The notes below the pieces were generated by a model that was not told the DNA's origin, ran no database searches, and was given only the letters and a program-made list of their open reading frames with translations. From positions 2,795,001-2,859,000 of the forward strand of contig JAEVHH010000005.1 of NCBI GenBank assembly GCA_017607445.1: DNA of 64,000 nucleotides, given 5' to 3'. The DNA comes from Histoplasma ohiense. Taxonomy: Eukaryota > Ascomycota > Eurotiomycetes > Onygenales > Ajellomycetaceae. This document shows, piece by piece, positions 32,906 to 43,646 of the stretch. The position numbers were made by a program, and so were the translations under genes. Within the stretch, counting starts at the first letter, position 1, and each line of letters opens with the position of its first letter.

Positions 32906-35900
32906 ATGGCCTCCCACTGGGAGCTGGAGAACTCCGATGCCACAACTCAAAGTGATGATGTGAGCGACGATGATTTGGGCTACCCAAGAACTGCACCCCA
33001 GAGAGCACGGTCTCAGGGTGAGAACGATGGAATCGGAGGTATGATACCTGCATTATTCGCGTCGGTCTTATGAAGCTAATAGGGATAAAATATAGCAAGG
33101 TTTTTATTACCAGAACATTTGAAACTGGCCCGCAACTCAGAGCGGACTACTGGACGCATAACGCAGGAGGTGATACCGGTTTCAGACGAGGAATTTGATG
33201 ATGTACCTGGTTTCAACGATGGCGCAGCCACATATGAGAAATTCAAAAATAGAAGGCAACTCAAGCGCAAGAGAGCCGCCGCCAGAACACGCAAGACTAA
33301 AGGCGCATCTGGCAATGCTATTGTCGGCAAGCGGCCAAACCGAACGGAAGCTAATACATCCCGCAAACGTCAGCGGCAATTAAAGGAGTACGGAGAATTA
33401 TCTTCTGATGACGATATGATGGAATACATGTTCCCGAGTTATATTCAAAACCGCCGCTCAACATTTGACAAGAAAATAGCCTTTCTAAAAGAGGCAGGAT
33501 TGAAGTTACCCCCAAGTTTTGACGATGTTGAGTTCTCTGATGATGAAAACCTGGAGGCTCTGAGCGAGAAGCCGAATTTTCAGAACGCCACTCCGTCGCG
33601 GAAGTATGAAGACATACAACTCCCTTATTCTCTGGGCTTGATTCCAGCTCCGATTGCACAATGGCTACGGGATTATCAAGTCCAGGGGGTTGAATTTCTA
33701 CATGAATTATTTATTTACCAAAAGGGGGGGATCCTTGGAGATGACATGGGCTTAGGGAAAACTGTGCAAATTATAGCGTTCTTGACTGCAGCATATGGGA
33801 AAACAGGAGATGAGCGGGATGCTAAACGTATGCGGAAGATGAGGCGGAGGGGAGACAGAGTTTGGTATCCTAGAACTCTAATTGTTTGTCCCGGGACCCT
33901 TTTGCAAAACTGGAGATCGGAATTGGATCGATGGGGTTGGTGGCATATTGAGGTATATCATGGTGCTGGGAAGGAGGAAGCTTTGCATTCCGCCGCCTCC
34001 GGAAGGCTGGAGATAATGCTCACAACCTACAAAACATACGTGCTCAATAAAGATGCTCTGAACATGGTTGAATGGGACTGTATTGTTGCAGATGAGTGCC
34101 ACATTTTCAAGGAAAGGAAATCGGAAACCGCCCAGTCCATGAACGAAATCAACGCTCTTTGCCGGATTGGCCTTACAGGCACTGCAATCCAGAACAAATA
34201 CGAAGAGCTCTGGACACTGCTCAACTGGACCAACCCCGGGAAATTTGGCCCGGTGTCCACGTGGAAATCCACGATTTGCGAGCCGTTGAAATTAGGACAG
34301 TCCCATGATGCAACTGTATACCAGCTTAGCAAAGCGAGGAAAACTGCGAGGAAGCTTGTTGAGAACCTGCTACCCCCTTTCTTCCTCAGGCGCATGAAAA
34401 CGCTTATCGCAGACCAATTACCGAAGAAGAGTGATCGAGTTGTCTTTTGTCCCCTCACGCCTACCCAAGCTGACGCATATGAGAGGGTTTTGGATAGTGA
34501 TATCATTGAGTATATTAAAACTTCATCCGACAAGTGTCACTGCGGATCAGGCAAGAAGTCTGGCTGGTGTTGTCGTATGAACTTACCCCAAGGTGGGAAG
34601 TGGCAAAGTTATGTCTTTCCAGCAATTTCGAACTTGCAAAAGCTCAGTAACCACCTCGCAATTCTTATTCCGCAATCACAAGATCCAACAGAGAAGCAAG
34701 ACAAAGACCTGGAGATGCTTCAAATCGCTCTACCGGACCAGTGGCGACAGTTATATGCTACTAGAGATTCGATCCTTAACTACGCAAACCACGAGTTTTG
34801 CGGAAAGTGGAGGGTGCTGAAGAAGCTTCTCAGGTGGTGGCATGGCAATGGAGACAAGGTCCTCGTCTTTTCCCACAGCGTTCGACTGCTTAAAATGCTT
34901 CAGATGCTTTTCAAGCATACCAGCTATAATGTCAGTTATTTGGATGGTGCTATGAGCTACGAGGACAGAGCAAAGGTCGTTGACAATTTCAACGCCGATA
35001 TTCGGGAATTTGTATTCCTGATCTCTACCAGGGCTGGTGGAGTAGGCCTAAATATTACCTCTGCCAACAAAGTCGTTGTTGTCGACCCAAATTGGAATCC
35101 GGCGTATGACCTCCAGGCACAGGACCGTGCATATCGTATTGGGCAAGCTAGGGATGTGGAGGTTTTCCGGTTAGTCTCTGCGGGCACGATTGAGGAAATT
35201 GTTTATGCCCGCCAAATATACAAGCAACAACAAGCAAACATCGGGTACACGGCCAGCACCGAACGGCGGTACTTCAAAGGAGTCCAGGAGAAGAAGGACA
35301 GGAACGGCGAGATATTTGGGCTCTCCAACATGTTCCAGTATCAAGGTGACAGCATTGTCCTAAGAGACATCGTCAATAAGACAAACGTGGCAGAAAGCAA
35401 GGTTGGCGTTAAAATTGTCGATATCGAGTTGGAGGACACCAAGGATGGACTTGATGAACAACCCTTGCCTTCACCCAAAGGTGAGGAGGAGGACGGTGCA
35501 ATGAGCCAACTGGCGGCTATGATCCGGGGTGAGGATCTTGCAATAAATAACAATACCAAAAATGCTGTCCCAGCCAAACATGACCCAATCCAAGCCATAT
35601 TAGTCCGGGCGGGCGTTGAATATACGCATGAGAACTCTGAAGTCATTGGATCGTCAAAAATCGAAGAACGCCTTAGTCGTCGTGCTGAGATGGCAATTGA
35701 TGGGACCAGCTTTGGTGAGGGGCAGGTCTTCGAAGCCTCTCAAGATGACCTCACTTTACCCCTCGACGCCAAATATGGTCGAAAGCATGTTCTGTTTAAA
35801 TATCACCCACCTGAGGACGTAAAGAGGCGCCAGTTTTGCAGTATGTCCAAGCGGTTTGGATTTGATAACCCGACCGAGTTTGCCCTAGTTGTTGAGGGCA

Positions 35901-36055
35901 TGACACAGGCACAGAGGAGGAGTTATTTGGCCAGATGGTATCGAGAGCGTCAGGCCGCGCTGATGAGCGGGATGAATACGCCGATCAAGAATAATAATAA
36001 TGATGATGATGCGAATCTGTTGCAGAGTATACCGCAAGAGGAGCCTCCAGGCTGA
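32906..36055 (+). CDS. Snf2-family ATPase, ERCC6L2/Rad26-like
   Basis: Predicted nuclear DNA translocase of the Rad26/CSB branch, closest in feel to ERCC6L2, which acts in DNA repair. Two exons (32906-33038 and 33096-36055) join in phase to give 1030 residues. The N-terminus is acidic, then basic (RRQLKRKRAAARTRKTKG, about 95-112). ATPase core: LRDYQVQGVEFLHEL (Q-motif side), GDDMGLGKTVQI (Walker A, about residue 260), VADECHIFKE (motif II, DECH instead of DEAH, about 375) and GLTGTAIQNKYEELW (motif III). The C-lobe has KVLVFSHSVRLLKML, LISTRAGGVGLNIT and DRAYRIGQARDVEVFRLVS (motif VI), up to about residue 745. Between the lobes is CHCGSGKKSGWCC (about 523-535), a possible metal-binding knuckle. 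The C-terminal 250 residues end in an Asn/Asp-rich patch. The exact orthologue name is inference. Confidence 0.88.
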
Positions 36056-36703
36056 TATTTTTTTCATCCGTTGTGATTCCAACATCGCATTCCATAAGCT
36101 GAAATCAATTTCTGGCTATCGCTGTCAGGAATGGGTCATCTCGCGGGCCGCTGTACAAGGAGCGTCAGATACCGATTTGGCGAACCGCAGAGACATTTTT
36201 TGCTCAGTGGAATAACTCCAAACCTGGGTCGGTTGACAAACCGGCCTGGGGTTTTACATATGCGGACATCCATACTCCATTATGCAACCAGCAGTGACAA
36301 CTTCAATCAGGCTAAACCTGAATGACTGTATAGACTGACTGTACCTACTTGGTGTGAAAATGGTTTCAAGACGGCTACTACAAAGCCTATGTCCACTTCT
36401 GTTCCCAGTCTTTCCTTTCCGCCTATGCGGCCGATCTCTCCTCTAAATAAAGGCTCATATTGGTTAGCCATCTGGCTGTACGAAAACAAGGCAGATACTA
36501 AGCATGGAAAACATGGAGAAGCTCTGCGCAAAAAGTAACGCACTGCCATTCAGATAGGCGTGAAGTGCTATATGACAATGTAAATCAGATGGTACCCCAA
36601 CGCCACGCTTTCGCAAAAGGAATAGTTATAAACAAAACATACACGCGCGTTGTACGTGAAATTATACAAGTACCCTGCGTATCAAGAGTTTTCTAGCCAG
36701 GGG
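36056..36703. other. Intergenic between convergent Snf2 ATPase and SSU72 genes
   Basis: 648 bases without a supportable gene. This is the shared 3' flank of the two genes. Confidence 0.5.
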
Positions 36704-37585
36704 TCAAAACCAAGAAAGAGTCCATAGTGCCGGAAGATTCGGCCACTTCTCCTGCCACTTGGCCAGTATCTCAGGAACCTGGTCATCGAAACATTTCCTA
36801 GCTTCACCGGTCCCCTGATCCCAACCGTTCGTCCCATTAATCCTCCGCTCCTGGTCCGCCGCACTATTCAGCCTATCAGCCAGGTCGAGAATCGCTTTGG
36901 AACCAACCAATGCTTCCTCGTGATTATCGCGAATGTCGACATTGAATACGTGCACCGGGCGATTCAAGGGTGCACCACGGTTCATCAAGTCATCAACCAC
37001 AGCGTCCCAACATCGTTCCTCGCAGGTAATGATGGCATCGACCAAGCCGCCCTCCGTACCCAGCGCACCCTTGTCCCCTCTCGACACATGGTCCAGCCGT
37101 GGCATGCCAGGCACCCATTCTTGGAACCGTTCCGGCCCCCATTTCACGCTTTTGTTTCGCTCGAGCATGGGCAGAACGCCATTATTCCGGTATAACCTGG
37201 GGTCTTTTTGCAATAATTCGTCGTACATTTGAGCGTAAGATACAGTGTTGAAGTTATAGACGTTAGGTTGTGCGATGGATGGGCCTGGGAGTCGGACAAG
37301 AGATCCGGTGCCAAATGAGATTACTGGATATGAGGAAGGGGGTGCGGATAGGCGGTTGTGCGCCTCCATTGAGCGATTTTGGTTGGCCGCGCATACAGTG
37401 CAGAATTTAAGTTTATAGGAGGTAGATGACGGGTGAGGAGGGGGTGGTGTTGGTGAGTCATCGGCGGTGCCATCCAGTCCTGTCGGAGGCGTTGAAGCAG
37501 AAGGCTCTTGGGGTGGAGGGGGGGGCGGGGGAGGTGGTGGAGTTGAACTTGTTGTTGTTCGAGCAAGTCGAGGGTCCGCACTCAT
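36704..37585 (-). CDS. ssu72: Ssu72 RNA polymerase II CTD phosphatase
   Basis: Protein phosphatase that removes phosphate from Ser5/Ser7 of the RNA polymerase II C-terminal repeat and takes part in cleavage/polyadenylation-linked termination. Single exon, 293 residues. The first 55 residues are a Pro-rich extension (a run of ten prolines) longer than in yeast. The low-molecular-weight phosphatase loop is FCTVCAANQNRS, giving CX5R with nucleophile Cys65 and Arg71. SFGTGSLVRLPGP and YNFNTVSYAQMYDEL follow, and the general-acid region VFNVDIRDNHEEA is present near residue 220. The C-terminus (LPALWTLSWF) is typical. The start is the first ATG in frame; the Pro tract lies downstream of it. Confidence 0.95.
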   Translation of the reverse strand: MSADPRLARTTTSSTPPPPPPPPPPQEPSASTPPTGLDGTADDSPTPPPPHPSSTSYKLKFCTVCAANQNRSMEAHNRLSAPPSSYPVISFGTGSLVRLPGPSIAQPNVYNFNTVSYAQMYDELLQKDPRLYRNNGVLPMLERNKSVKWGPERFQEWVPGMPRLDHVSRGDKGALGTEGGLVDAIITCEERCWDAVVDDLMNRGAPLNRPVHVFNVDIRDNHEEALVGSKAILDLADRLNSAADQERRINGTNGWDQGTGEARKCFDDQVPEILAKWQEKWPNLPALWTLSWF

Positions 37586-38680
37586 GTTGCTGGTTTATTT
37601 GTCTGCTGTTGCGGGGTCTATTGATCTATTTATTGTATAGTAAAGTCCAAAAAGAACTGTCGAGAGCTCAGATCTATATTATATATGATTTTGTAGCATG
37701 AGATTGCCGAAAAGGGAGGATGAGTGGTCCAATTACTGATGAGATGAACTCGCTAGGAAACTTGCAGTCAGCAGCGTGAATCAACATATTCCAACTAACT
37801 CACGGAATGGGTATGCACAACTTCGATAGTGGGAATTCAGATTGATATGTATATTTTGCGTATTTTAAGTGTATCCTCATATGTGAGAATAGGACAGCTC
37901 CAATAAGAAGATTCATCATTTTTTGGGGGGACGAGGCCGGACGCGCAGCATTAAAGAGTACAGAATTGAGACTTCACGACATACCTTAATAGAATTGCTC
38001 ATACGTTGCAGACAGGGGGATGGCTATATAAGCTTGCTTAGAAGAATCCCGTCTCTTTGAGCTTGTTTTAAGTTGTTTGGAAATGGTGAAGTTGGAAGTT
38101 TTAGGAAAGCTGTTGTGAAAGCCCGCTTAGTCATCAATTTCTCCTAAAGTCGTACTGATAATTACACCAGCATCCCTTTGCGCAGCATATTGTATGCTCG
38201 GCATATAACTACGTGAGTGGATATTAATAATATATGAAGGTTTGGGATTACCTGTGTGTTGTAGCTGGGTAATAGCTGACAATCTCTATAACGCACGTCG
38301 TTGGCTGAAGGTACATACATTATTATTCTACAAATCCATCCAGCTCTAAATGAAACGCCTGAGCTTTTCATACAAAACTGAATCCTAATACAAGCTCGCC
38401 AATCGAGAGCGAACTCCCGTGGTATCGAATCCTCTCCGTATGGAACTCCGACCTTTGCGGATAATTTCCCCTGGCGCCATGCATACCTGGCTGTTTTGAT
38501 CTGGTCAATATTAAGCCCAACATCAAGGAAATCATAAGTGCGGCATTGTCCCCAAAAAGAGAAAAGTAACAACAAAGCCAATTCAATATATTAGTTGTAT
38601 GTTCCCCCTTCACTTTCCGATCCCGTAAACTGAGAATTCACACCAGAGAACGATGTAACATTCTCAATCAACATCACAAA
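37586..38680. other. Intergenic between SSU72 promoter and CYP51A 3' end
   Basis: About 1.1 kb. Open frames on the minus strand near 38162-38581 have no recognisable features and are rejected. The sequence beside 37585 should contain the SSU72 promoter. Confidence 0.5.
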
Positions 38681-40308
38681 CTAACCCGATTTTGCAGTCC
38701 GTCGCTTCCAGTTAATCCGCGCGGGTTTCATAGGGCCCGAAAACATCGATGAATAGTCCGTGCGAGGCACACCGGTCTTTCCGCCAATGCTGGAAAACTG
38801 TAGATGCCGCACCATTATGGCTACGATGACCGTTAGGTTGACATAGGCGAACTTCTCTCCGATGCAGCGGTGACGCCCTGCCCCGAAGGGGAGATATGGA
38901 CTGGAGGTACCCTTGGATATGGCGCCATACCCATAATCGACCATGTCCTCCTTCTCGTCCACCTTGGGCTCCTGAGTTTCCCAGCGATTGGGATCCCACA
39001 TCGTGGGATTGGGGAAATATTCATCACTTAAGGCAGTGACGCCTGGCGCGGAGAGCACGATGTGCGAGGGTGGGATCACGTAGGGCGTGCCGGCGACTGG
39101 CATTGGGTTCATGACTTTGCGTAGGAGGGAGTGGATGGATGTGTGGAGACGGAGTGTCTCTTTGATCACATTCCGGTGTAGCGGGAGGCGGTCGAGGTCG
39201 CCGTATTGAAGGGGAGCCAGGCTGCCATTGGGACCAGTGCGCGGCAAGTTGTCCAGCTGCTCTTGGTAGAGCTGCTCGGCGACCGCAGGCTCGGACGCTA
39301 GGTGCAACATGATCCAAGAGCTGGTTGTCGATGATGAATGCTGGCCGGCCATCAGCAGGGTGATCATGATATTTGCAATCTCCTTGTCCGGCAATTTCTG
39401 GCCGTTCTTGTAAGTGCACTGCATCAGATTCTCAATCATATCCTGCGTTTGTGAGCCGTTGGCGTTTCTCGCGGCGCGCCGCCGTTTCTCGATGATATCG
39501 AGGTAGATGGCGTGCATGAGGGCACGGGCGGCATCGCGTTTCTTGTTATGTGGTAAGGGGGCCCAGGGAAGCATGAAATTAATCGGGCTGAATCCCTTGT
39601 CCAGATCATGGTAGAGAACAGCGAATTCAGCGGTGAGTTTGGATCTCACCTCTTCTCCCTGGAGGGCACTCCCCGCAGTGAATATGGTGATCTCTGCCAT
39701 GACGGCCGAAATATCCACCTCGCCTGAGGCTCCGAGGAAATTGGGCGAGGAGTCGAGGTAATCCATGACCTCCTTCTCAATCAATGGCACGTGGGACTCC
39801 AGCGCCTCCTGAGTGAGGCCATACTTGATGAACTTCTTCTGCTCGATGAACTTTGAATTGGGGCAATCATAGACCACGTCCGGTCCAAACATCGGAGTGG
39901 TCAAGGTGCTGTACACCTCTTCAGCGTTCACATCTTTCAGCTTGCCATTAAGGATGAACTCGTTGCCCTTTATGCCTAGGTAGACAGTGGTAGGACGCCC
40001 CAGAAGCACAAAGGTGAAGATGTCGCCGTGCTGGAAAAATCGCGATGCCTCCTATTAGCCATCACACGACAGAATCACGGAGAACGGGGATTTCTTTCCT
40101 GCTCGCTTACCTTCTGACGACAGGAGAAGAAAAACTTATACGGGTCGGTTCCATAGCGGATTGTACTTCCCAGGAACGGGATCCAGTGAAAGACCAACGG
40201 TGGCCTAGTCTTATTCAGAAAGTGAAAGAGCAGTTGGTACACAAGATTGAATGCGACGGCTGCTACAAAAGCGAGCACACCGAAGGTCCCAATAGTGGAC
40301 CAGGACAT
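38681..40308 (-). CDS. cyp51A: Lanosterol 14-alpha-demethylase, CYP51A type
   Basis: Cytochrome P450 of the endoplasmic reticulum that removes the 14-alpha methyl group of lanosterol/eburicol in ergosterol synthesis; the target of azole drugs. Exons 40308-40111 and 40030-38681 join in phase to give 515 residues. An N-terminal membrane anchor spans about residues 7-28, followed by the PP-hinge (RPPLVFHWIPFLGSTI). Substrate-recognition sequence VVYDCPNSKFIEQKKFIKYG, I-helix AGQHSSSTTSSW, the ExxR motif (KETLRLH) and heme-binding FGAGRHRCIGEKFAYVN (Cys about 455) are all intact. The wording of the N-terminal third (GNEFILNGKLKDVNAEEVYS, SALQGEEVRSKL) is closer to Aspergillus CYP51A than CYP51B, so a CYP51B paralogue should lie elsewhere. 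An in-frame ATG at 40392 would add 28 residues; the 40308 start gives the normal length. The promoter side faces an AT-rich island. Confidence 0.95.
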
Positions 40309-40456
40309 GGCGAAAAATTGGACGTGAGTTGGACGAAAATAATATGCACGCAGATGACAAAAGAAAAAGACATCAATGGCCAGCCAGGACAAAATGGGAT
40401 ATCTAGCTAGTATCTATTTCATCTATTATATATAATGTCAACTAACTACGCGGCAG

Positions 40457-40491
40457 GGCTGAAAGAAGGGGCTGAAAGAAGGGGCTGAAAA
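40457..40491. repeat. 13-bp tandem repeat in the CYP51A promoter
   Basis: Two full copies of GGCTGAAAGAAGG and a partial third (GGCTGAAA), 149 to 183 bases upstream of the CYP51A ATG. Confidence 0.95.
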
Positions 40492-40522
40492 TGAAGTCCG
40501 AAATTAGGGCTGGCCAGAGAGT

Positions 40523-40540
40523 CGGGAGGATCCCTTCCCG
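40523..40540. promoter_or_regulatory. CGG-N12-CCG palindromic site upstream of CYP51A
   Basis: CGG at 40523-40525 and CCG at 40538-40540 are separated by exactly 12 bases, 215-232 bases upstream of the CYP51A start. Inverted CGG triplets are the classic binding layout of dimeric Zn2Cys6 factors, and a CGG-N12-CCG consensus has been reported for AtrR, an activator of cyp51A in Aspergillus. Use in this organism is inferred. Confidence 0.55.
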
Positions 40541-40541
40541 A

Positions 40542-40572
40542 TGACCAGATATGACCTGACCAACACCTGACC
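40542..40572. promoter_or_regulatory. Cluster of four TGACC half-sites in the CYP51A promoter
   Basis: TGACC occurs at 40542, 40552, 40557 and 40568, two of them directly adjacent. Clustering directly after the CGG palindrome suggests a regulatory element; no factor can be named. Confidence 0.35.
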
Positions 40573-40639
40573 GAACTGGCTATGTGTAAAATACAATGCC
40601 GAGATAACTGTGCGCACTCACCACCTCTCATTAGTGAGT

Positions 40640-41530
40640 GCACCACACTGCAATGGAATTCACATCATAATGGAATTCTTCTGAATATCATGGTCTTCAA
40701 AAATCAATTAATAACTACCATCACTTCTATCTATAATTTACAGATTATCTATGGACTATATACTTATTAGAAGCAGTAGATTCTATCACAGATTGAGATA
40801 TAACTTTCTTGTAATGGGTGTGGCTACTGATTAAACATGTTGTGGAATGTGGATTGTATCATTTGTACCATCTACACTATCTGCAACATGCGTACTATCT
40901 ACAACAGGTGTACAAACAGACGAAGCACTATTCTAATACTGGTTATAAATTGATTAAGAAAAGAAAGAGAAAAGAGATCAGAAGAAGAGATTGTACAAAA
41001 AGAATTCTTATAGAAGAGAAATTGAAATGAAAGAATATTAAAGATTGTGCAACAGTGAAAACACTGAGAAGACTACTATTCACTCTTGAGTCTTCACACT
41101 GTTATCAACTCTTATATAAAGTTATAGTTGATAAATAAAAAAATTAATAATATTTTATACAGTTTTAATTTAAAATAATTATCTTTATTTATTTATAGTT
41201 AGAACTTAGAATTTATTGAATAAGAGATTCTTCTTCAATAAAACTAAGTTTTTAATTCTTTGAAAAAGTATCAATATATATAATACAGTTTTATATTCAA
41301 TAATCAAAAGTAATATAAAAAGTATTAGACAATTTTGAAGTTATTTATATACTTGAGAAGTTGAGATTTAATCTGAATTAAATACTAGAATCATGATTGA
41401 ATGACTCTGTATAATGAATATATTTGATAATGAAATTGCTATTATGAAATATGAGAAAAGTGGCCTGCTTACTGATAGATTATGTTAGTTAAAATCTTAA
41501 TCAGAGATTAAGTTATTTTTATTGCTATCC
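40640..41530. repeat. AT-rich island, probable RIP-degraded repeat
   Basis: Extreme A/T content with scattered TpA, no open frame and sharp return to normal composition at about 41535. Repeat-induced point mutation of an old transposon is the usual cause in this group. A short imperfect inverted segment (TGTTGTGGAATG near 40850 and CTACAACA near 40910) could be an element end. Confidence 0.5.
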
Positions 41531-41683
41531 TATCTTGTATCCAATTCGAACCTTATTCGGTTTGATAAGGAGGGATTGGGCTGGGGTGACAATTGCCCAA
41601 AATGGAATCAGCCTCCTCCCAGGTTGGGCAACCGAGCTCGGGATCGTTTCCCCTTGCATAAATATGTGGACAACTTCATCTCC

Positions 41684-41727
41684 AGCAACAACAACAACAA
41701 CAACAACAACAACACAATAACACAACA
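41684..41727. repeat. (CAA)n triplet repeat
   Basis: About eleven CAA units followed by a second CAA cluster, in DNA with no supported gene. Confidence 0.9.
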
Positions 41728-42668
41728 ACAACCAGCAGCATCACCAGCACCAGCAGACTAGCACCACGACCAGTTCTCGAAGCATTACAGTGGGTTCATT
41801 CTAGATTCCACGTAGCTACACCCATGCCACTGTCTCTTGTAATTGCTGCTAAAACTGACAGGTAGTTAGCTACATCCGCATTTCTTTGGGACGCACGGGA
41901 AGCTGCCGAATTTTATCGTGAAGCTGCTTTAAGCAACCCTCAAACGATATATATCCATATCATAGCTTCCTTGATCGTGGTGCATTTCATTAAAGGGCGT
42001 TTGAGAGTCTCCCTGAATAATCACGAAAGCGAAAGTAAGTTTATGCCATACCATGGATCCTAAGTCGCTGTCTGTGTTCTTTCGAAATTCCTTCTCTTTC
42101 TAGTGTTCATTTTTTTCCTTTCCGGCTGTTGCTCGTTGTTGGCGTACATACACACTCACACTACTTCTTTTCTTTTTTTGTTATCGTTCTGCTTCCATCC
42201 AGCGGTGGGACCTTCGTGGCAATAACATGCGGCGCTTCACTTCAATGTAGTCGGCCTAACTACGGTGGGAGCAATGTCGAACCAGGGAGGTTGCTCCTGC
42301 ATAGGGTCTAGGCCTCTCATTGTTCCTTGCCCGCGGTGATATCTTCATCCAACTCTTCTTTCCTGTCAGATTTTAATAATACGTTAAATAAACTTGATTT
42401 AAGGTGAAGAGATAATTGCCTTCTCTAAAAGAGGTATTTATTGATATTGGCGTCCTCACTTGCCATTGCCAAAGGTAGGAAAAGCTAATCTACCGAGTGT
42501 GGTGTGCAAAGGACCTCTAAAATAGGCAGGCGGCGTCCATCCCACAAACCTCATAACCCATGACAAACAACGATCAGAGTCTCGTCTGCTTGAACTGCAA
42601 GTGTGCGCCTTAACGATTCAAGTTTGTGCTGTTATTCCATCGATAATTCGTACTGTCGCGACGCCAAA

Positions 42669-43646
42669 ATGAACAACCTTGCAACAGACTCTAAGCCAGC
42701 CGAAGAGGTTTGCAATCATCCCATTCCACTACTGAAGGATAGAAAAACTAACATTCTGCAGGCTACAACGAGAGTAGTCGCGTTTCACCCTTTCCATCTC
42801 CTTTCCCATGTGGGAAAGGCCATTAACACTGCTTTGCCGGATCTTAAAGTGTCCACCCCGTATGAAACAACTTGGCAGAAATGCCTTGAAACGGTTTCCG
42901 GGAGTCTTACTGGATTGGACAGAAAGATATCCATCGACCCCCCAATCCCCGCCCTAAGGAAGCGTGATCTCAGGAACCAAGCTCTTCAACAAGTACAGGC
43001 ACAGGCATCATTCGACACCAGCACGAGCCTTACCAAGCCCATTCGACTTCAATATGACACGAACCAAGTCCCCCTACCCACTCCACCATCGCCACAAATG
43101 AAACAGCGTGCGAAAGAGAATGCCCAGCCTTTCCCGCCGTACAAAGAACCATATCCAGTTGTGATCCCAGCTGCTCTTGAATCGCAAAATTTAGCAACAA
43201 TAAATGCTAAGGTGATCCTCGAAGGTGTAGATGATAGTTCCAAGGTAGAGACGTTCGAAAAAGCTGTAATGCTGTTTGATACTAGCGCCCAACAAACCAT
43301 CATTTCATCGGACGTATTGTCTGCAGGATTTCGCGATTATCTGGAAAACGATCCTATACACAATCCTTATCGGCTAGAAGGGGGTTTGGGTTGTCGGGTG
43401 CAGTGTACCGCTCACATTGAGTTTACGAATAATTACATCCGTCTTTGCACTGTTGCTCTTGTCGTTGACAGAAGTGCTATCCCCAATACTCGGTCAGGAA
43501 TAATATTTGGCCAGAAGGGCTGCTTAGATTCCATCTGTTATAGGAGTGTGCCAGCAAAATTTTTGCAGGCTCAGGGTGATGACGTTTGGGGGGATATAAT
43601 CGTGGACAGATACATCGATCCTGATGGGGAAATAGTAATGTGTTAG
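42669..43646 (+). CDS. Retropepsin-like (aspartic-protease fold) protein of unknown role
   Basis: A single open frame of 325 residues from ATG 42669; the frame continues upstream only to non-ATG codons. The N-terminal third has HPFHLLSHVGKAINTALPDL and an ETTWQKCLETV helix, which I do not recognise. The C-terminal part looks like a retropepsin domain: AVMLFDTSAQQTIISSDVL (about 219-237) supplies the active-site triplet as DTS where most family members have DTG. About 70 residues later NTRSGIIFGQKGCLDS supplies the hydrophobic-hydrophobic-Gly element. No reverse transcriptase, integrase or gag-like zinc knuckle is present, so this is not a recognisable retroelement polyprotein. It may be a stand-alone fungal family or a domesticated protease. 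It sits between two AT-rich tracts. Confidence 0.6.
   Translation: MNNLATDSKPAEEVCNHPIPLLKDRKTNILQATTRVVAFHPFHLLSHVGKAINTALPDLKVSTPYETTWQKCLETVSGSLTGLDRKISIDPPIPALRKRDLRNQALQQVQAQASFDTSTSLTKPIRLQYDTNQVPLPTPPSPQMKQRAKENAQPFPPYKEPYPVVIPAALESQNLATINAKVILEGVDDSSKVETFEKAVMLFDTSAQQTIISSDVLSAGFRDYLENDPIHNPYRLEGGLGCRVQCTAHIEFTNNYIRLCTVALVVDRSAIPNTRSGIIFGQKGCLDSICYRSVPAKFLQAQGDDVWGDIIVDRYIDPDGEIVMC

Larger units (their letters stand above)
40309..42668. other. CYP51A promoter followed by an AT-rich island
   Basis: The first 300 bases upstream of CYP51A have ordinary composition with the motifs listed separately. From about 40640 to 41530 the DNA becomes very AT-rich, with almost no C or G between about 41100 and 41470, and has no coding frame; this looks like a repeat-induced-mutated relic. 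Normal composition returns by about 41540, where a (CAA)n tract occurs. The last few hundred bases are the upstream region of the retropepsin-like gene. Confidence 0.55.

Noticed and set aside
34027..34533. 168-codon minus-strand frame in the Snf2 ATPase gene
   Set aside because: Antisense to the conserved ATPase core, no domain features.
38162..38581. 139-codon minus-strand frame downstream of SSU72
   Set aside because: No start context, no homology-like motifs, and composition like the neighbouring intergenic DNA.
42669..43646. Retroviral-type or Ty-type polyprotein
   Set aside because: Only the protease-like domain is present. No reverse transcriptase, RNase H, integrase or nucleocapsid motif exists in any frame nearby.
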